Source: an uncultured Propionivibrio sp. (GTDB lineage Bacteria > Pseudomonadota > Gammaproteobacteria > Burkholderiales > Rhodocyclaceae). From it: a stretch of DNA of 64,000 bases. Numbering within the stretch: position 1 is the first letter of the stretch; the number at the start of each line of letters is the position of its first letter. Position numbers and translations under genes: made by a program. The notes under the pieces are model-generated. The model was not told the origin of the DNA. It made no database searches and saw only the letters and a program-made list of their open reading frames with translations. Shown piece after piece: positions 58,564-64,000 of this stretch. The DNA lies in contig NZ_OY762655.1 of the NCBI RefSeq assembly GCF_963666255.1, positions 1,297,750-1,361,749 of the forward strand, read 5' to 3'.

Positions 58564-58663
58564 GTTCACAATTCCCGTTGAAAAGCCTGTGGACAGCCTT
58601 GGGACGGATGCGCCAAGTACATTGGCGCAAAAGGACTTTCCGCCAGTGCTCAAAAAAGCGGCA
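58564..58663. ncRNA. Spaced repeat unit 4, candidate small RNA
   Basis: Fourth copy, 205 bases after the third and ending 21 bases before the dnaE2 stop codon. It has CCTGTGGACAGCC, a perfect TGCGCCAA-N5-TTGGCGCA hairpin, AAAAGGACTTT and AGTGC-N11-GCACT as the second stem. The A-run between the second stem's arms is kept in all units. Confidence 0.5.
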
Positions 58664-58683
58664 CTCGCCGCATCAGCGCCGCT

Positions 58684-61600
58684 TCAGTGAAAATCCCGGC
58701 TCGAGGTCGTCAGCGCGCCGAGCAGCGGCGTATGGTCGACGAGTCGGCCGGCGATCAGATGCAGCACGCCGCCTTCGCGCTGGACGACACCGAGCACGCC
58801 AAGCAGGCGGGCCGACAGCAGTTCGCGCCGCTGCCGCTCGGCCAAACGCGGATGGACGATGACGTTGAGCAGTCCGTACTCATCTTCAAGCGTGAGGAAA
58901 ATCACCTGCGCCGTTCCCGGCCGCTGCCGACAGGTGACAATACCGGCGCAACGGGCCGGACGATTATGTTCGACCCCGGCCAAGGCCGCCGTCGTCGCAT
59001 AGCGTCGCCGCGTCAGCGAGTCGCGCAGCAGCGCCAGCGGGTGGCGGCCGAGCGAGAGTCGCAGACGCGCAAAATCGGCGACGAGATTCTCACCTTCGGT
59101 CAGCGGCGCCAGCATGACTTCGTCATCGGACGAGGAGGCCTCCAGCAGAAGATCGCGTTGCAGCGGCGCGCCGGCAACGGCCCACGCGGCCTGACGGCGA
59201 TGGCCGGCGAGCGCTCCCAACGCGCCGCCGTCGGCGAGGGCGGCCAGATCCTCACGTCCCAGCGCCGCGCGACGAACGAGATCGGCAACATCGCGAAAAG
59301 GCCGCGCGGCGGCGACGCGAAGCCCGGCCGCTGCGCCCAGTCCGGCGATCTGGCCGAGTCCCAGGCGAACGGCGTCGAGATGTTCGCCCGCCGGCGCTGC
59401 CAGCCAGTCGCTGTGCTGGACGTCGGGGGCGAGCACGACAACGCCATGCCGGCGCGCATCCTGAACGAGCTGCGACGCCGAATAGAAACCCATCGGCTGG
59501 GCGTTGAGCAGGCCGACCAGGAACGCCGCCGGCTCATGCCGCTTGAGCCAGGCCGAGACATAGACGAGCAGCGCGAAACTGGCGGCATGCGATTCGGGAA
59601 AACCGTACTCGCCGAAGCCCTCGATCTGGCGGTAGATCGCCTCGGCGAATGCCATGTCATAACCACGGGCGCGCATGCCGCCGACAAGTCGTTCGCGCAG
59701 ATGGCCAAGGCCGCCCTGGCGCTTCCACGCCGCCATCGAACGGCGCAACTGGTCGGCTTCGCCGGGCGTGAATCCGGCGGCGACGATCGCCAGTTGCATC
59801 ACCTGTTCCTGGAAAATCGGCACGCCGAGCGTGCGTTCGAGCACGGCCCGCACCTCCGGCGACGGATACGAGATGGGCTCGACCCCCTGACGCCGGCGCA
59901 GATAGGGATGCACCATGTCGCCCTGGATCGGCCCCGGCCGGACGATCGCCACCTCGACGACGAGGTCATAGAACCGGGCCGGACGCAGGCGCGGCAACAT
60001 CGCCATCTGCGCCCGCGACTCGATCTGGAATACGCCGATGGTATCGGCGCGGCCGATCATTTCATAAACGGCCGGGTCCTCGCGCGGGATGTCCGCAAGC
60101 GCGAACGGCCGGCCCCGGCGCGCACCGACGCTCTCGAGCGCGCGCCGGATCGCCGTCAGCATGCCGAGCGCCAGCACATCGACCTTCATCAGCTTCAAGG
60201 CCTCGATGTCGTCCTTGTCCCACTGGATGACGCTGCGGCCGGCCATCGCCGCATTCTCGATAGGCACCAGACGGTCGAGGCGGCCGCGACTGATGACAAA
60301 ACCGCCGACGTGCTGCGACAGATGCCGGGGAAAGCCGCGCAACTGCTCGGCCAGCAGCAGCCATTTGACGACCCGCGGCGCCGTCGGATCGAGACCGACC
60401 TCGGTGAAGCGTTGCGGCAACTGGTCGCGACTGTCCCACCAGGCCAGCGACGAGGTCAGCGCGTCGAGGCACTCGCGATCGATGCCGAGCGCCCGCCCGG
60501 CATCGCGCAAAGACGAACGCGTGCGGTAGCAGATCACCGTTGCCGCCAGCGCGGCACGTTCGCGACCGTATTTGTCATAGAGATACTGGATCACCTCTTC
60601 GCGCCGCTGGTGCTCGAAATCGACGTCGATATCCGGCGGCTCGTCGCGTTCGCGCGAAATGAAGCGGGCGAAGAGCAGCGCCGACTGCGCCGGGTCGACC
60701 TCGGTGATGCCCAGCGCATAGCAAACCGCCGAATTCGCCGCCGAACCGCGCCCCTGACAAAGAATGCCGCGTCCGCGCGCGAACTTGACGAGGTCATAGA
60801 CAGTGAGGAAGTACGGCTCGTAGACCAACTCGGCGATCAGCGCGAGTTCCTGTTCGACCTGATCGCGCACCGCCGCAGGCACGCCACCGGCATAACGCCG
60901 CAACAGCCCGCTTTCGGTTTCGGCGCGCAGATAGGCCGACGGCGTCATGCCCGGCGGCACGACCTCGTCGGGATATTCATAGCGCAGCGAATCGAGTGAG
61001 AAATCGCAGCGTTCGGCAACCCGCAGCGTCTCGGCCAACAGTTCGGCCGGGTACAGCTGCGCCAGCCGCGCGCGCGAACGCAGATGCCGCTCGCCATTGG
61101 CGAACAGGGCGCGCCCGGCCGAATCGACCGTCGTTTTCAGGCGCAGGGCGGTCAGCGCATCCTGCAGCGGACGCCGGCTGCGCACATGCATATGCACATC
61201 GCCGGCAGCGACGATCGGTACGCCGCTCGTTGCCGACAGCATGCGCAAAGCGGCCAGTCGATCGCGATCCCCGGGCAGCAGATGGCGCTCGTAGGCGATC
61301 CAGGCGCGACCGGGAAAGGCCTCGATCAGCCAGGCCGCCGTCGCCGCCCAGGTCGCCGCCGAGGCCGGCGCCGGCACCCAGAGCGCCAGGCAGTCGGGTA
61401 CGCCACGCGCCAGATCGCCGCGCGTCAGGCGGTACTCGCCCTTGGCGGCATGGCGCCGGCCGAGGCTGACGATCGCCGAAAGATTGCCATAGCCGGCGCG
61501 ATCCTGCGCCAGCAGCACCAGTTTTTCCCCCATCGGCCAGCACCAGTTCGCTACCGACGATCAGCTTCAGCCCCGCCGCCCTGGGCTGCGACGTGGGCGC

Positions 61601-61760
61601 GCACGACGCCGGCCAGCGAACACTCGTCAGTGATCGCCAGGGCCGCATAACCGAGCGCCTGCGCGCGCGCCACCAGTTCCTCGGCATGCGACGCGCCGCG
61701 CAGGAAGCTGAAGTTCGACAGGCAATGCAACTCGGCATAGCCGGGCAACTCGTTCGTCAT
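58684..61760 (-). pseudogene. dnaE2: Error-prone DNA polymerase DnaE2/ImuC, two frameshifts
   Basis: The family layout of ~1025 aa is spread over three frames. The PHP N-terminus ([20 protein letters not shown] to RAHVAAQ) starts at 61760 in one frame. [16 protein letters not shown] continues in a second frame after about 61580. EKLVLLAQDRAGYGNL onward is in a third frame after about 61530 and runs uninterrupted to 58684. Each switch is explained by one extra base in a homopolymer: the CCC at 61579-61581 and the CCCCC at 61527-61531 (+ strand). The remaining ~940 aa keep the catalytic PDIDVDFE and GRGSAANSAVCYALG. The ATG overlaps the imuB stop (ATGA). If the shifts are real, the polymerase is not made. 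Confidence 0.85.
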
Positions 61761-63240
61761 GAAAAGAAACCGTGCAGGAACCAGCCGCCCGGCGCGCGGC
61801 ACTCGCGAAAAATCCATACGGCGCGCCCTTCCGCGTCGCGAGCAATGAAATAGTCGCGGCGAACATCGGCGGTGTTGTTCTCACGGCCCCCCTCGCCTTC
61901 GTCCCACCAGCCCGATTCGATACGCTCCGGCCCCGCCAGCAGTTCGAGCCGCCCACCGCGGTACGGTCGCCCGGCCACCTCGCGCAGGGATTCCGGTGCG
62001 GCCAGCAACCACAAGGGACGCGGCGGCAATGGTGACAACAGCGGTGACAACAACGGTGACGAAAGCGTTGACAACGGCGGCGAAGCCTCCGGCTGCGCGC
62101 TGTACCGCGTTGCGCACTCGGGCCGGTGATCGTTGCGCACCCGCCGGAAAGACCACCTGCGCCTCGCCCAGACGCGCGCCGAGACGTTCGCGCAGTGCGC
62201 CCATCCGCTCGCGCTCGCCGCTGGCATCGCCGAACAGGGACCCGTCGCGGCCCGGCCGGGCCGTCACCTCGACCGCATCGAGGCGCAGCGATTCGACCGG
62301 TGCCGTCAACGTCAGGCGGTCGAGCCGCTCGCGCAGCACCCGCTCGATGCGCGCGGCATCGGCAATCGGCTCGGAAAACCCAAGCGTCAGCGCCGTCTCG
62401 CCCGACGCGTGCGCCAGTCGCAGCGTCGCGGTGCGCACGCCGACCTGGCGCGCGGTCAGCCAGCCGGTCAGGGCCGCGACCAGACGGCGCGCGGCAAACA
62501 CCAGCACCGGCGCATGCTCGACCGCCGCCGGCAAGGGCAGCGCCATGGAAAAATGTTCGGGAAAGACAAAATCGGGGCGTGGATCGGGCAACTCGCCGAA
62601 GGCACGCGCCAGCAGGCAGACGGCGTCGGCGCCGATCCGCCGGGCCAGCGCCGCGGCCGGCAGGCGCCGCGCCGCACCCAGTGTCGTCGCGCCAAAGCCC
62701 TGCAGCGCGGTCGCCGCACGCGCCGGTAACAGCGTCACCGGCAAGGGATCGAGGTGCTGCCCCAACCGCGCCGGCGCGGTGCACACCACGGCGACGCCAC
62801 TCAGTGCCAGCCAGTGCGCCGCCAGCGGCGTCGGCGCCACCGCCAGGACCACCGACAGGTCGAGCGAGGCCGCGCTGTCGGCCACCGTCGCCACGAGCGC
62901 GCGCAAACCACCGAAAAGCCGCAGACAACGGCCGATCTCGAGCAGGACGGTATCGTCAGCCAGGCTGACGCGCGGCGTAAACCGGCCGGCCCAGCACGCC
63001 ACCGCCTGCACGGCAGCGGATTCACGGGCCAGGTCGCGCGGCGCGCAGCGTCAGCGCCGGCAGCAAGGCCCGGGCCGACGACACGCCGATCCCCGCCATT
63101 ACGCCGGGCACGCTGTGCCGCCGCATCGGCGATGAGGACGGCGCCCCTGTGCGACGACAGCGCTAGGCGACGGAGACGACGGCAAGGCCTCGGAGCGCCA
63201 GCGCCGGCAGGTGCAGCGCCAGCCAGATCGGGGCTTTCAT
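61757..63240 (-). pseudogene. imuB: ImuB Y-family-like mutasome protein, multiple frameshifts
   Basis: The start MKAPIWLALHLPALALRGLAVVSVA begins at 63240 but meets an in-frame TAG at 63163. Homology then moves between frames: LSSHRGAVLIADAAAQR, then HSVPGVMAGIGVSSARALL, then DLARESAAVQAVACWAGRFTPRVSLADDT. The last frame runs from about 63030 to about 62142. A further one-base shift at the CCC at 62140-62142 moves to RNDHRPECATRYS, ending GWFLHGFFS at 61757. At least four indels are needed. ImuB is a catalytically dead polymerase-like hub that binds ImuA, DnaE2 and the beta clamp. Its neighbours and ATGA junctions with imuA and dnaE2 fit the SOS mutasome operon. Confidence 0.8.
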
Positions 63241-63881
63241 GCGGGATGGCCCGTGTAAGCCGCTGCGGCAGATCGAGCAGCAGCGTCTCCGCGCAGGGCG
63301 GACCGCGTCGCTTGAGCAGCCGTACGGCAAGCCGCCCCTCGGGTGTGGCGCCCAACTGCAGGCGCAGCGGCGCCGCCGAGGCTTCCCGCCCGGCCGACTC
63401 GGGACGGAAGAGAAACGCCAGCGCGCCGCCCGTTGCCGCGGCCACCTGCAGACGCCGCACCGCCGCGCTTTCGATCCGGGGCGCCCAGCACAGCACCGCC
63501 CCCGGCGCCCCGCTCGACAAGCTCTGTTCCGCCGCCCACACGCGGTCGCGGTAGGTTTCCGGCGAGACGACGAGCAGGCGCGCGAGATCGAGCCGGTCGG
63601 CCCAGGCCGGCGCATAGACAACCTGCGGCGGCGCAACGAGCACCACCCAGCGCCCTTCGGCCTGCACGCTCGCCAATGCCGGCAAGAGCAGCGAACACTC
63701 GCCGATGCCCGGTCCGGCGCACAACAGTTCGCTCACCCCGCCCGCGCGCCCCGCCGCCTCCCGGCAATTCGGCATCGAGCGGCGCGAAGCCGCTGTGGAC
63801 GACCGGAACCCCGGCAGTCGCCGCCGCGCCCCGCCAGACATCGGGACGGACCAGCACCTCGGCAAGCGACACGGCGTTCAT
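63237..63881 (-). pseudogene. imuA: ImuA (RecA/SulA-like) mutasome protein, frameshifted
   Basis: GGAGGAAG lies six bases before the ATG at 63881. The N-terminus MNAVSLAEVLVRPDVWRG to LDAELPGGG is in one frame. The core RAGGVSELLCAGPGIGECSLLLPAL and VVLVAPPQVVYAPAWADRLDL to AETLLLDLPQRL is in the next frame, after an apparent extra base in the C-runs at 63736-63752. The original frame reaches a TGA at 63237 overlapping the imuB ATG, so a second compensating shift near the 3' end is likely. ImuA interacts with RecA and ImuB during damage-induced mutagenesis. A perfect LexA box lies upstream. Confidence 0.78.
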
Positions 63882-63962
63882 TCCGGTCTTCCTCCGGAAG
63901 CGATTCGAACTTCTTTGTCATGACGGAAAGATAAAAACACGGGCAGGGCACCGACGGGAGAA

Positions 63963-63982
63963 TACTGTAATTATATACAGCT
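63963..63982 (-). promoter_or_regulatory. LexA (SOS) box upstream of imuA
   Basis: CTGTAATTATATACAG (63965-63980) has the full CTGT-N8-ACAG pattern with an AT-rich spacer, flanked by TA on the left, 84 bases before the imuA start. It matches the gamma/beta-proteobacterial LexA operator and fits SOS control of imuA-imuB-dnaE2. Confidence 0.88.
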
Positions 63983-64000
63983 ATTCGGTGGCTGCAAGGC

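Noticed and set aside
57937-58663. The spaced repeats as a CRISPR array
   Set aside because: Repeat units are ~100 bp, imperfect and only four, with ~105-120-bp spacers and no cas genes; this does not fit CRISPR geometry.
57937-58663. The repeats as small open reading frames on either strand
   Set aside because: Both strands give similar short peptides in each unit because the units are ungapped, but changes are not concentrated at third codon positions, starts differ and stops are not conserved. RNA-level conservation explains it better.

Overview
The window is GC-rich (roughly 65%) chromosomal DNA from a betaproteobacterium. Protein resemblances (cyanophycin synthetase pair with its accessory ABC/DUF1854 genes, NirDL-type siroheme decarboxylase, PrpR-like sigma-54 activator, many Cache/PAS sensors) fit the Rhodocyclales (Dechloromonas/Propionivibrio/Azospira-like) best; this is an inference from gene content, not a database match. 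No tRNA, rRNA, intact insertion sequence, prophage or CRISPR array was seen.

Left part (1-10.6 kb) is a signalling block on the + strand: the tail of a chemotaxis receptor, a Cache-PAS-PAS-GGDEF-EAL protein, and two large hybrid histidine kinases that each end in REC-REC-Hpt. From 10.6 to 19.8 kb come a beta-carbonic anhydrase, an FMN reductase, and a PrpR-like sigma-54 activator followed by a textbook -24/-12 promoter driving a medium-chain dehydrogenase and a MatC-type transporter, then an M20 amidohydrolase, a tautomerase and GhrA. From 20 to 26.9 kb: an unusual double-domain adenylate kinase translationally coupled to a solute-binding-like protein, MetY, RlmD and a two-component system.

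From 27 to 33 kb lies a divergent RND efflux operon (adaptor, pump, outer-membrane channel). It ends in a 182-bp MITE-like inverted-repeat element whose tips supply the stop codons of both flanking genes; a 57-bp relative sits at 54.2 kb and a half copy at the end of rlmD. From 33.9 to 41.6 kb is a cyanophycin locus: an ABC exporter with an N-terminal zinc ribbon, a DUF1854 protein, a truncated second synthetase (CphA') and full CphA.

From 41.7 to 47.7 kb: NirDL siroheme decarboxylase, then a tightly packed + strand run of copper/cytochrome-oxidase assembly genes (YtkA-like, SCO, PCuAC), a YchJ homologue that can only start on ATT, TruC, a double-receiver diguanylate cyclase and a fructokinase. 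From 47.8 to 57.8 kb are mostly housekeeping genes (PldA, TilS, AlkA, FadD, HDOD protein, DUF123, MBL hydrolase, LyxK-like kinase, periplasmic retropepsin-like protease).

The right end is the most unusual stretch. A 930-bp gene-free region (57.75-58.68 kb) carries four spaced copies of a ~100-bp conserved, hairpin-containing repeat, probably a small-RNA array. It is followed by an SOS mutasome cassette (imuA-imuB-dnaE2, minus strand) preceded by a perfect LexA box, in which all three genes are broken by single-base indels, mostly in G/C homopolymers, while the other 58 kb shows no frameshifts.
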